A DNA stretch of 48,157 bases from SAR324 cluster bacterium (GTDB lineage Bacteria > SAR324 > NAC60-12), in the NCBI GenBank assembly GCA_028282505.1, contig JANQHV010000058.1, positions 1-48,157 on the forward strand. The letters are read 5' to 3'. The position numbers and the translations under genes were made by a program. Shown piece by piece: positions 34,433-44,070 of the stretch; position 1 is the stretch's first letter; each line of letters starts with the position of its first letter. The notes below the pieces were generated by a model. That model had not been told where the DNA came from. It made no database searches and saw nothing but the letters and a program-made list of their open reading frames with translations.

Positions 34433-34438
34433 CAACAA

Positions 34439-34630
34439 TGGATTTTTCTATTCCAATTGTCAATGGATTTTTCTGACTAATTAGGGAGGAAGAAGAAAAT
34501 AAAGTACCTGAATTGCGTAGGACTTTGCGATGAAAACAAGACGCTTGACTGCTTTAATCTCATTTGGACATACTGGCCACTGCGCACAGACTAGCTTGCT
34601 CCTGAAGTAGCTTTTATTCAACTGATGCCA
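34439..34630. other. Junction between the cut gene and the toxin-antitoxin pair
   Basis: 192 bp that should, by domain logic, continue LamG coding but do not: in no minus-strand frame do I see the expected NDSSGNG-type continuation. No gene is supported here. Probably a breakpoint of a rearrangement or insertion. Confidence 0.5.
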
Positions 34631-37600
34631 TCATTCATTGGCATTGCCGTTGAAAGGATAATAAGCGACCAGGTCGGAACTGATGTCAAGACTGACCAGA
34701 GTGGTAGCAATCGTACTGTTGGTGTTGAGGGGATTGCCCTGCTCGTCAAAAATAGAATTGCTGACCGGAGTAATCGAAATAATTTCGACACCGGTTGGCA
34801 CACCCGTTACCGCAAGTTCGAACACAACGCTGGACTCTCCACCAACTAAAGCATCACTATTGGTGTTGGCCAGGCTGGCTATCGAAACTTCCAGGGCAGT
34901 GCCTCCATTTTGGTTAACCGCCAAGATAAAATCGTTGGTAGCGAGTCCACCTGAACCATCATTATTGGTATAAACCCCTTCATTGAAACTGAGTGTGAAC
35001 GTATCACTGCTATCCGAAGTCACTGTATTGGCCAGGACAAAGGGAGGTGAATCCTCAATCAAATCTTCTATTTCAAGTTCTGTCAGAGCACGGTTATAGA
35101 CGCGGATGTCGTCTAAAAGACCGTTAAAGTAGTTGTTGGGATTATTAAAATTTGCTCGCCCAATATAATTAATGGAATTGCTGCAACTGGAGGCGGAGCC
35201 TGAGCCGAGCAATTTTCCATCTATGTAGAGAGCAACCTGATTTTGATCTGCTGTGACTGCAAAATGATGCCAGGTTCCTTGATCATTGCCAACCTCAGAA
35301 GAAATTGCTAGAAGAGTACTCTCGCACCAAATAACTTTCCAATCATTGTTGTAGTTGCCTCGACCGACCTGGACTTTTCCGTCATTGTATCCAAACAAAG
35401 TCATGTCATTGGCCCACCCTCCGTGGCTTCCACTGATCTTATACCATGTGGCCATAGTGGTGCTATTCACTGTAATGGTACTGGCAATCAAGAAATGATC
35501 ATCCACTCCGTCAAAACTATAGGCATTGTTGCTATGTCCAAAGCGATCTGTGGTAAGAGTGGCCCCTCCAGTGGCTATTCCATCATATCCATTGCCACTG
35601 ACATCGTTGGCACTGCCACTGAATGGGTAGTAGGCCACCAGCCCAAGATCTTTGGTACCGGTTGCAAATAATTCCTCGATTTGCCACTCTTCCAGGGCGG
35701 TATTGTAAATACGGACATCATCAATGTCTCCTTGAAAGCTTTGTGCCGTAATGCCAAGGGTTCTTCCAATCACCAAGGGTAGACCTGTAGTTGTATTAAA
35801 ACTAACTGATGTGTTAGCAACTTCAACACCATTTGCATAAACTGTCATCGTTCCCCCAGCGGACAAAGTCAGCGCCAGATGGGTCCATACATGAGAGTTA
35901 ATTGTGTGGGAGAAGCTATACTGGCTAGTTCCATGCCATACTTCAATAGACGAATAATCTCCACTGATGTGCCAACTGTAACGTGTCTGCGAAGCATTCC
36001 GTACTCCAAAAATAGTGGGATCATCGCCACCATCAGTGGTCCAGGTAGGCCGTACCCATGCCATCAATGTACCTTCAGTCAAATCGAACTGGCCACCACT
36101 GTTGGAGACCTCAATGTAATCATCATTACCATCAAAAGTATAACCATTCTTGAAGGCTCCGGCCCAATTGGTAGTGGCTAAGGTGGGAGCCGTGCTGCTC
36201 GATGCGATGGTACCGTGATTGGAATTGCTGCTGACATTATTGATATGGCCATCAAAAGGATAGAAAGCCACCAGACTGCTGCTTTCAATATCGGTATAGA
36301 CCGTGACCACATCCCTGGCTTTCAAATTGCCATCCGTGGTTGCCAGTTCAAATTTGTAGGCTCCAATCTCCACTGGCTCAAACGTAAAGGAGGAAGAACT
36401 TGGAGTGAAATCGATAAAGTTGTCACCCGATGGATGTTCCAGCAACGTCCAGGAATATGCCAGATTCGTATTGCCATTGGCACTTTGACTATCGTTTGCC
36501 GTGATGGTGAAATTGCTGGTATTAATATCTACCACCTGATCCTCTCCAGCCACCGCAACCGGAGCCCTGAAAAGATTGAGAACTTCTACTGTGCTCAAAG
36601 CACGGTCGTAGATGCGCACATCATCAATGTCTCCGTCGAAAAAATCGCTAATATTTCCATTAGTCAAAGAGGCACCAATGAGGATTGGTGTGTTGTCCGA
36701 AGCCAAGTGAGAACCAGATGCCATGCTATTTTCCAGATTGCCATTGATATAAACCCGCATTGTGGCGCCATCGTAAGTGGCCACCAGATGGCTGTAACTG
36801 TCCTCTGGAATGGCACTTGTGGAATCAATGGTAAAAGATGATACTTCCCGATGGAAAGTAACCGTGCGATTTGTATTCAATCTGAGAAAATAGGAACCCT
36901 GAATATTGGCATTGTATTTCGACACGATCATCCCTTGACCTCCACCTGCATTCGGTTGAACCCAGGCTGCTAAAGTGAATGACTGGGTACCGGCAAAAGA
37001 ATAATCAGTCGTCCCTAAATCAATGTAATCATCCGTACCATCAAAACTATAGGCACCACTGGCCGTACCGAAATGATCCTCTGCCAAAGTTGCTCCAATT
37101 GGTAAACCATGCAGATCGGTGCTACTGACATCTTTGACATCTCCATGAAACGGATAATAAGCAATCAGACCACTTTCGATGCCCTGACCATAGGACCAGA
37201 CATCGTTGTAGGTAGAACTATCAGAACGATCTTTTCCTCCTAAAAACCAGAGTTTGCTCCTGAACACAGTGAGCATATGAGATTCACGGTCCGTCCATCC
37301 TGCTTGGCCAGTGACCTCCAGCCAATTGATTCCATCACTGCTGTTCCAGACATCCCGGAGGCTGGTGTTGCCTGATGTGCCACCGCCAGTCAACCACATT
37401 TTTCCGTCATAGACTGCGACGCGAGCCACTGTACGTCCTGACCAATCAGGATTAGTGGTGGCTTGCATCCAATTCATACCATCCTGGGAATACCAGACAT
37501 CATTGAGGAAGCTGCCATCATAGCCTCCCATCACCCAGAGTTTATTGTCAAACACCACCGTCTGATGACCATTTCTCACTCCCCAAGAAGCATTTGCAGT

Positions 37601-40600
37601 TGCCTGGGTCCAGTTTGCTCCATCTTCGGAATACCAAACATCATTCAAATTATTGGTACCATCATAGCCTCCCATAATCCACATTTTACCAGCGTATACT
37701 GCAGCACTGTGGAACTCTCTTCCATTCCAGGGAGTATTCGATGAAGCCAAAGTCCAGTTCACTCCATCACGGGAATACCAGACATCATTTTTGTAATTGC
37801 CATCGTTGCCACCCATGATCCACATTTTGTGATCAAAAACTACACTTTGGAAAAAGGACCTGTCAGACCAACCAGCACTAAGGGTTGCTTGAGTCCAATC
37901 CACTCCATCCCGCGAATACCAGACATCATTATTATAACCACCATCATCCCCTCCCATGAGCCAAAGTTTGTTCTGAAAAACCACGCTTTGATGTCCGAAA
38001 CGAGCAGACCAACTGGCCGGAGATTTCACAAGCTCCCACTCGTTGACCACTACATTGACGCTATTGGAAGTAGCAAAGGTGCCGTCACTGACTTCTAGTG
38101 CAAAGGAATAATCACCGCTGACCGCGAGAGTAATGGCTGTGGTCGCCTGATTTGCATTGGTCATGGTAATGGTGCTGCCAGAAGGCTGTCCCGCAATTTG
38201 CCATTGGTAACTGTCGATGTATCCGTCAAGACCAGAATCACTGCTGTCGGAACCATCTAAAGTCACCGTTTGTCCTGCACTGACAAACTGATCCTGGCCT
38301 GGATCAGCGACGGGAGCCACAGATAAAGCTAAAATTTCATTCGTTTTCAAGGCACGGTCATAGATGCGCAATTCATCGATTGTGCCGTCAAAATAGTTAG
38401 CGTCTTCGTTGGTTCCAATCAGCAAGACCGCACTTGTCGAAGTACCACCACTGGGGTTTACCTGACCAGTGACGGTTTCCTCAAGAGCCCCATCCAGGTA
38501 GAATTTTACGGTCGAAGAAGTGGTTGCTATTTCTCGAACCATTGCTACATGATGCCATCCTGTGTCCACATTCACACCTAAACCGGTAAACACATCAGAT
38601 CCACTGCCATTTTCCCAAAATGTTTTCAGTTTCCCATCATCCAGTTGCAGCCTGTATAGGGTGTTATTCACTTCCTGTTCGTCAAAACCGCCATATTCGA
38701 TCAAAGGGCGAATAGCTGAATTATTAGCGACATAAACCCACATACTGATCGTCAAAGTCGAGGCAATCGCAAGATTCGTATGACCAATGGTTTGTAAATA
38801 ATCATCACTTCCATCAAATTGATAGGCATTGTTGACTTCATTGGCTCCATCCGCCACCAGCATAGCTCCCTGCACTACCGCGTGATGTCCATTGCCACTG
38901 CTGTCATTGGCATTGTCGTTGAAAGCATAATAAACAACCAGGCTGGAGGCCAAATCAAAACTTACATCGTTCAACGTCACAGGGCCTGTTGTCAAAGTGT
39001 CACTGGCAGGATTTCCCCCTAAATCAAAAATGGAATTGTTGTCAGCAGGAGTGATTTCGATGGTTTCGACACCACTGGCAGAACCTGCAATGGTCAGATG
39101 AAAACGAATTTCTGATTCTCCACCAACCAGAGGGGCATCATCGGTATCAGATAGAAAATCTATGCTGGCACTGGTAGCATTTCCTCCATTCTGATTGAAG
39201 GATAAAGTGAAACTGTTGGTAGTCAAACCACCCGTTCCATTGCTGTTAACATATGAACGCTTACTGAGTTGCAAATCGAGATGGCTGTTATCCAGGGCCA
39301 AAGCAGTATCTAGAAAAACCAACTCATTGAATACACTTCCAGTTGCCGATGTGGCCACGGTGATATTGGCTGTAGAGGCAATGGCAGGATCGAAAGATAT
39401 GTCATCATTTCCAGTGAGCACCACCTGACCATTGATTGTCGCTCCACCGTAGAAGATTGCGCCGCTATCATCATCGGGGTCATTGATATACAACGTGACT
39501 CCTTCAGCCACGACCAATCCTCCGCCAAAAACCACGTAATTGCCTGGACCAAATGTTGTGGTGGAATTGATAGTTAATGATGCATGATCTGAAAGGATCA
39601 GCCTGTCTTCATCCGTAGCTGTATCCAAATCCAGATCTCCATCAAGACGAATGCCTTCGGCATACACTTGTCCAGAAATATCCAGATTGACATCAGTATT
39701 CACTTTCAAAGTATCCGCAATCGTCAAAATTTTGTCGGGTTCTACTTCGATGTTAGTTGTATTAGCTAAGGTTAAAACACCAATGGTAAAATCATCAAAT
39801 ACCTCGATTGTTCCTGTCGTTAATGAGTGACCACTGACAGCAACCTGGTAAATTGAGCCTCCTCCCGCTAATTGAAGGATACTGCTCTGATCAACCACGA
39901 TGCTGCTGCCATTCTCAATGGCCCCCCCTCCTGTTACAGAAAGAGTATAGCCACTGACTTCGATAGGACCACCGAAATAAGTCAACGTGCTCCCGACAGA
40001 AATGTCAATAGTGGAAGAACCGGCGTGAGTGATGTCCCCTCCAATGGTCAAACGGTCGTCGATTTCCAGCATACCTCCCTCTAAAACAATAGGAGCGTTG
40101 ATCGTGCCACCTGAACTAAAGTGCAAAACACCACCTGGTGGAACTAAAAAATCAGCAGAAGACAGATAAGTTCCTCCACCAGCAAAATAGAGGACATATC
40201 CTCCCACATCAATCTCATTTCCAGAATAAGCAAAGACATAAGGTTCTTCGATATCAATGGAAGAAGAATCTGTGTGGGTCAGATCGCCTGATAACGAAAA
40301 ATCACTGTCAAGATTGAGCAATCCTCCATCAAGGGTAATGGGAGTGTTCATCGTGCCACCACCGGTAAAACGTAATTCACCTCCGGAAGGAATAGAAAAG
40401 TTATTGGGCTTGTGAAACAGTCCGGCGATATCCAACTGCAAGGTATGGGAACCGAGCTGGACCGAAAGTCCATTATAAGTCAACACGTTACCAGCACTGA
40501 CGGATATCCTGGAATCGTGAGCGTGATGGACAATATCCCCATGAATAGTCACATTGGATTGTACACTGAAATGACCACCATGCAAATTAAGATTACCATG

Positions 40601-43600
40601 CAGAGTACCACCACTGCTATGAACGGTGAAAGAACTCCCCGGATGAATGGCCATATGGCTGTGAATCGCCCCACTACTGCCATTCCAGTGTACCGCGTGA
40701 CCACTGTCGATCACATGGGCATCACCAGCCCCACAAGCACTGTTGGCCACATCCAATGGACCGGATTGGGTGCTGTTGCAGGTAATCGTATCCGGTGGTA
40801 CGATTATTGGTGGAGTTGTACCAGGGGGGGCTGTTGGCTCTGGGTTTGGATTTCCAGGATTGGGGCTAAATGGACCTGGCTCTTCAGGAACAGGATTAAA
40901 CGGACTTTGCTCTTCAGGAATTAGTGTGGGATCGAATATGTCAGGAAGAGTTGTAGTGGATGTCGTCTCAAAAATTGTATCGGGAGGAATTGTATTTAGA
41001 AGAATCGTATTGGGTGTGGTATCGGGTGTTGTGTCTGGTATGGTATCGGGCGTTGTATCGGGTGTGGGACTTGGAATTATTGGATCATTAGGATCTTCAT
41101 CTCCATCATTATTGGGATCTTCATCATTGTCGAAAACATCTGGGCTCTCCAATGGATTCGTTTGTGGTTCAGCATTGAAAGCATCGAGCTTATCGCCATT
41201 GTCTACCGCATCCTTTGCTATATTTTTCTTATTCTCCAGGCCCTCGTTGGCTTTATTTTTGGAGACTTCGGCTTTTTGACTCAAATCATCTTGTTTATTT
41301 TGGGCGGAATCCAATTGGTCTTCACTGACAACGTCTTCTAAGTCAACGCCTTCTCCTTGACTGACATTGGTCTGAACTGTTTGGACCAGATCGGCTGCTC
41401 CACTGGCATCTTCTAAGAGAGTCACTCCAGTGGCCACATTCTCTGTGATTATTAATAGATCTTCAACTCCTCCTTCTCCCTGAGCAGCAGCATTGATTGC
41501 TGCCTGCAAGGCCAAGGCGCTGTTTTCAATGGATTTGGCATCTCCACCTTCAGCGACATCTTTTAAGGCTGCTGTAGTAACGGACACTGATTGTTGAACT
41601 TGATCAATTGATCCTCCTTTTTTCAATACATTCTGTGCTGTCTCGGCGGCTGCTTTGGTGATGGAGGAAGTGGCTGACTGAATCGAGTCACCGGCATCTT
41701 CAGAGGCCACAGTTTCGGCAACCTGAGCCGCAACCACCAGCAGGGCATCTGCATCCAGTCCCACTTCTTCAAAACTCTTGGTCATCTCGCCGAGAGAGAC
41801 TCCAGCGGCTTCAATCTCCTGGAAGGTTTGCTCCATGCTGATGCTGGTTTCTGCGGCTGTATTATTAGCAGTTTCCACTATCGCTTCAACATCCAGGGTT
41901 TCTTCCACCCAGTTCACACCAGTACTTTCCAGCTCCTGAGTCACCGCAGAAGCCGCACTTTTGACCAGCACCGAAAGATTCTCCCCCTTACGATTAGAAA
42001 CTCCACCGACCGAACTGACCAAAGCAGAGCCAACCACCTGGGTCACATTATTGACTACTGTATTGGCTTCGGGAGGTAAATCACCGCTCAAATCCAAATC
42101 AGTCACTGCCTCAAATGTTTGCTCCAACGTCGCTGCGGCGACACTGGCCTGAGCATCTTCACTGGAAAGATCAGAAGAGAGTCCAACGACTGAAACCACT
42201 CCTTCCAGGGCAATGCTGGCCATGTTGTTGGCTGTATTCAAGACTTCTGTGGGCAACGTCCCTGCCGTTAAATCAGCTCCAGTGCTTTCGATTTGAGTGA
42301 CTGTTGCTTGAGCTACCTGTTCGATAATACTTTCTGCTAAAGTACCATCCAGAGTCTGGCTTTGCTCATCGAGCAACATGGTTTTTAAAGAAGTATCCAA
42401 TGCTGATCCTACATTGTTGGCTGTATTCTGAGCAGCCTCTGGGATACCAGCCGTAAAATCATTCAAATAAGGAGTTAGAGATTCAGAAACCTGCTTGGCA
42501 ATATTTTGCACTAAGACTTGTTGCTTATCCCCAGTCAGGGATTCTCCTGTATCGCCTGTCGTCTCTGTTGTCAAGGAAGTCACCAAAGGACCCGCAAGTG
42601 CCTGGCCGAAGTTGGTCAATTGTGTACTCAAACTGGTAGTATCGTCCAAAGGAACCGTCAAATCCACGGCATTGTCTACCAGCACATCCGACAGTTCTTC
42701 ACTCATTGCTCCCAACAAGACCTCCAATTGACCTGATTCAGCAATATCCTGGTTTTGCTGCCCAATGGAAATCAAAGCCGGGCCTGCCGCAGCAACTGTA
42801 TTATCCAACAATGTTGTCAAACTGGTGGTGTCTGTCACCGTATTGACTTCCAGAGTATTGGCAATCACTCCAGCAGAGGCTGAAATCAAAGCTTCTCTGG
42901 AATTCTGGTCGGTCAAACCAGAATCAGCAGCATCTTGAGCAATTTCGTCAAAGACAGTCACATAAGGAGTGAATTTCTCTAAAGTCTCTGTGTCTTCACC
43001 TGCCACAGAAGTGATTACAGCTAGGGCTTCTTCCCCACTGCGTCCTTGAGCAATCAACTCTCCTGAGACAGTGGCAAGAAACGTCTGTGAGTTTAGCAGT
43101 TCTCCATCAAAGGAAGGATCATTGGGGTCAATTGCTCTAGATAAGATTTCTTCTACAGTCAAAACAGAGGAGAGATTGGCGACGGAATCAATCAACGTAT
43201 CTTGATAATTGCCTCCAGTGGGGTCATCTGTGGTTTTTGCAGTGTATGTCTCGCTGGCAAAAGAAGAAAAATCGACCCCTTCTCCAAAGGCCAGTTCACT
43301 GACCCCTTGCCCAATGGTTTCAAAATCTTCTGAAGTGATCTCACTGAGTGTGGCTGCTATCAGACGTTGACTTCCTTCTCTTTTATCTCGCAAGAGTCTC
43401 TGAATCGTATCAGGAGCATCAGCTCCCAAAGTAGAAAGAGTGACAATTTGTGTGATTGGGTTGACATTAGCCGTAGTTTCTTCTTCGTTGGCAGGGGCGC
43501 TGGTGACAATAGAACTGACAGAAGTGTTGGAGGTCGACGCTACAATCAGGACAGGAAATGTGAGGTCGTCGGTCACTTCAATGGAATAGTTGCCTTTTTC

Positions 43601-43837
43601 ATCAGTTGTGGTGGAAAGTTCGGTTTGGCCATCGGCACTGACAATAGTAACTGGAGTTTTGGGTAAAGCTAATCCATTGGAGACATTTCCTACTAAACGT
43701 CCTGGCACTAAACGTCCTGGCACTAAACGTCCTGGTACCAGCCGATTACCAGTCACCGGTTGCTCTTCACAGCCATAAAATACAACTGTCAACAACAACA
43801 AAATTAGACTGCCGATTATACCAATTTGATACTTCAT
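34631..43837 (-). CDS. Giant mosaic surface lipoprotein, C-terminus cut short
   Basis: 3068 residues. Lipobox VFYGC (Cys23), then LVPGR units (33-49) and a carboxypeptidase-regulatory-like/Ig-type domain (about 50-125). A long helical region follows (about 126-930) with ~70-residue repeats around NTANN. Next come a PDTTPDT and Pro-rich linker (915-1016) and a parallel beta-helix (1026-1519) whose first turns are His-rich. An Ig-like module (1522-1637) precedes LamG 1 (1637-1839), then a PKD-like domain (1843-1933) and six kelch blades (about 1938-2223). LamG 2 (2224-2417), a second PKD-like domain, LamG 3 (2524-2719), LamG 4 (2732-2929) and a second copy of the Ig-like module (2932-3056) complete it. 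The chain stops after YYPFNGNANE, the opening strand of a fifth LamG domain, so the gene appears truncated. Likely a surface adhesin or polysaccharide binder; function inferred from domains only. GAGG precedes the ATG. Confidence 0.9.
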   Translation of the reverse strand: MKYQIGIIGSLILLLLTVVFYGCEEQPVTGNRLVPGRLVPGRLVPGRLVGNVSNGLALPKTPVTIVSADGQTELSTTTDEKGNYSIEVTDDLTFPVLIVASTSNTSVSSIVTSAPANEEETTANVNPITQIVTLSTLGADAPDTIQRLLRDKREGSQRLIAATLSEITSEDFETIGQGVSELAFGEGVDFSSFASETYTAKTTDDPTGGNYQDTLIDSVANLSSVLTVEEILSRAIDPNDPSFDGELLNSQTFLATVSGELIAQGRSGEEALAVITSVAGEDTETLEKFTPYVTVFDEIAQDAADSGLTDQNSREALISASAGVIANTLEVNTVTDTTSLTTLLDNTVAAAGPALISIGQQNQDIAESGQLEVLLGAMSEELSDVLVDNAVDLTVPLDDTTSLSTQLTNFGQALAGPLVTSLTTETTGDTGESLTGDKQQVLVQNIAKQVSESLTPYLNDFTAGIPEAAQNTANNVGSALDTSLKTMLLDEQSQTLDGTLAESIIEQVAQATVTQIESTGADLTAGTLPTEVLNTANNMASIALEGVVSVVGLSSDLSSEDAQASVAAATLEQTFEAVTDLDLSGDLPPEANTVVNNVTQVVGSALVSSVGGVSNRKGENLSVLVKSAASAVTQELESTGVNWVEETLDVEAIVETANNTAAETSISMEQTFQEIEAAGVSLGEMTKSFEEVGLDADALLVVAAQVAETVASEDAGDSIQSATSSITKAAAETAQNVLKKGGSIDQVQQSVSVTTAALKDVAEGGDAKSIENSALALQAAINAAAQGEGGVEDLLIITENVATGVTLLEDASGAADLVQTVQTNVSQGEGVDLEDVVSEDQLDSAQNKQDDLSQKAEVSKNKANEGLENKKNIAKDAVDNGDKLDAFNAEPQTNPLESPDVFDNDEDPNNDGDEDPNDPIIPSPTPDTTPDTIPDTTPDTTPNTILLNTIPPDTIFETTSTTTLPDIFDPTLIPEEQSPFNPVPEEPGPFSPNPGNPNPEPTAPPGTTPPIIVPPDTITCNSTQSGPLDVANSACGAGDAHVIDSGHAVHWNGSSGAIHSHMAIHPGSSFTVHSSGGTLHGNLNLHGGHFSVQSNVTIHGDIVHHAHDSRISVSAGNVLTYNGLSVQLGSHTLQLDIAGLFHKPNNFSIPSGGELRFTGGGTMNTPITLDGGLLNLDSDFSLSGDLTHTDSSSIDIEEPYVFAYSGNEIDVGGYVLYFAGGGTYLSSADFLVPPGGVLHFSSGGTINAPIVLEGGMLEIDDRLTIGGDITHAGSSTIDISVGSTLTYFGGPIEVSGYTLSVTGGGAIENGSSIVVDQSSILQLAGGGSIYQVAVSGHSLTTGTIEVFDDFTIGVLTLANTTNIEVEPDKILTIADTLKVNTDVNLDISGQVYAEGIRLDGDLDLDTATDEDRLILSDHASLTINSTTTFGPGNYVVFGGGLVVAEGVTLYINDPDDDSGAIFYGGATINGQVVLTGNDDISFDPAIASTANITVATSATGSVFNELVFLDTALALDNSHLDLQLSKRSYVNSNGTGGLTTNSFTLSFNQNGGNATSASIDFLSDTDDAPLVGGESEIRFHLTIAGSASGVETIEITPADNNSIFDLGGNPASDTLTTGPVTLNDVSFDLASSLVVYYAFNDNANDSSGNGHHAVVQGAMLVADGANEVNNAYQFDGSDDYLQTIGHTNLAIASTLTISMWVYVANNSAIRPLIEYGGFDEQEVNNTLYRLQLDDGKLKTFWENGSGSDVFTGLGVNVDTGWHHVAMVREIATTSSTVKFYLDGALEETVTGQVNPSGGTSTSAVLLIGTNEDANYFDGTIDELRIYDRALKTNEILALSVAPVADPGQDQFVSAGQTVTLDGSDSSDSGLDGYIDSYQWQIAGQPSGSTITMTNANQATTAITLAVSGDYSFALEVSDGTFATSNSVNVVVNEWELVKSPASWSARFGHQSVVFQNKLWLMGGDDGGYNNDVWYSRDGVDWTQATLSAGWSDRSFFQSVVFDHKMWIMGGNDGNYKNDVWYSRDGVNWTLASSNTPWNGREFHSAAVYAGKMWIMGGYDGTNNLNDVWYSEDGANWTQATANASWGVRNGHQTVVFDNKLWVMGGYDGSFLNDVWYSQDGMNWMQATTNPDWSGRTVARVAVYDGKMWLTGGGTSGNTSLRDVWNSSDGINWLEVTGQAGWTDRESHMLTVFRSKLWFLGGKDRSDSSTYNDVWSYGQGIESGLIAYYPFHGDVKDVSSTDLHGLPIGATLAEDHFGTASGAYSFDGTDDYIDLGTTDYSFAGTQSFTLAAWVQPNAGGGQGMIVSKYNANIQGSYFLRLNTNRTVTFHREVSSFTIDSTSAIPEDSYSHLVATYDGATMRVYINGNLENSMASGSHLASDNTPILIGASLTNGNISDFFDGDIDDVRIYDRALSTVEVLNLFRAPVAVAGEDQVVDINTSNFTITANDSQSANGNTNLAYSWTLLEHPSGDNFIDFTPSSSSFTFEPVEIGAYKFELATTDGNLKARDVVTVYTDIESSSLVAFYPFDGHINNVSSNSNHGTIASSSTAPTLATTNWAGAFKNGYTFDGNDDYIEVSNSGGQFDLTEGTLMAWVRPTWTTDGGDDPTIFGVRNASQTRYSWHISGDYSSIEVWHGTSQYSFSHTINSHVWTHLALTLSAGGTMTVYANGVEVANTSVSFNTTTGLPLVIGRTLGITAQSFQGDIDDVRIYNTALEEWQIEELFATGTKDLGLVAYYPFSGSANDVSGNGYDGIATGGATLTTDRFGHSNNAYSFDGVDDHFLIASTITVNSTTMATWYKISGSHGGWANDMTLFGYNDGKVQVGRGNYNNDWKVIWCESTLLAISSEVGNDQGTWHHFAVTADQNQVALYIDGKLLGSGSASSCSNSINYIGRANFNNPNNYFNGLLDDIRVYNRALTELEIEDLIEDSPPFVLANTVTSDSSDTFTLSFNEGVYTNNDGSGGLATNDFILAVNQNGGTALEVSIASLANTNSDALVGGESSVVFELAVTGVPTGVEIISITPVSNSIFDEQGNPLNTNSTIATTLVSLDISSDLVAYYPFNGNANE
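37170..38030 (-). repeat. Six kelch-repeat coding units
   Basis: Approximate limits. Six units of about 47-50 residues of the form W..R..HQ.VVF..KLW.MGG.DG...NDVWYS.DG.NW..A. They are close enough in DNA to be prone to recombination. Six units make a complete six-bladed propeller. Confidence 0.8.
40510..40730 (-). other. Histidine-rich beta-helix segment
   Basis: Residues about 1036-1110 of the giant lipoprotein carry 14 histidines in roughly 74 positions, spaced along short turns (VIDSGHAVHW, IHSHMAIHPG, TLHGNLNLHGGH, VTIHGDIVHHAH). The following turns of the same helix have almost none. Confidence 0.8.
43692..43736 (-). repeat. 15-bp tandem repeat coding LVPGR
   Basis: Three consecutive 15-bp units (ACTAAACGTCCTGGC on the plus strand, last one ending T), giving LVPGR repeats just after the lipid-anchored cysteine. 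In-frame and so length-variable without loss of the gene. Confidence 0.9.
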
Positions 43838-43871
43838 CCATCCTCTCAGAATACTTTCCCTAGAACAGCAA

Positions 43872-43901
43872 AGTATAGCATCAATCGATAGTTTTAACCA
43901 A
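43872..43901 (-). promoter_or_regulatory. Promoter of the giant lipoprotein
   Basis: On the minus strand TTGGTT (43896-43901), 18 bp, then TATACT (43872-43877) preceded by TGC (extended -10). Transcription would start about 25 bp before the ATG at 43837. Good sigma-70 match by eye. Confidence 0.5.
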
Positions 43902-43913
43902 GCATAGAATGAT

Positions 43914-43932
43914 ATTCTTTCTGTAAAAGAAT
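43914..43932. repeat. Small hairpin upstream of the lipoprotein promoter
   Basis: ATTCTTT and AAAGAAT around CTGTA. It could end the upstream transcript or be a binding site; the 233-bp gap 43838-44070 holds nothing else recognised apart from the promoter. Confidence 0.25.
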
Positions 43933-44070
43933 CAGAGATGTCACCGTATGATCACGCCCAGCAAAAGACTATTTAATTAAGATGAAAAAATTAATGAAAT
44001 CAGTATATTAACAAATGGGCAAGCTCTGGATGCCAGACAAGCGGTAGGCGTTCTGTTTGCCGGAAAGTGC

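Noticed and set aside
40412-41279. Plus-strand frames of 170 and 178 aa opposite the giant lipoprotein
   Set aside because: They mirror the His-rich and Pro/Thr-rich repeats of the lipoprotein and have low complexity; no independent support.
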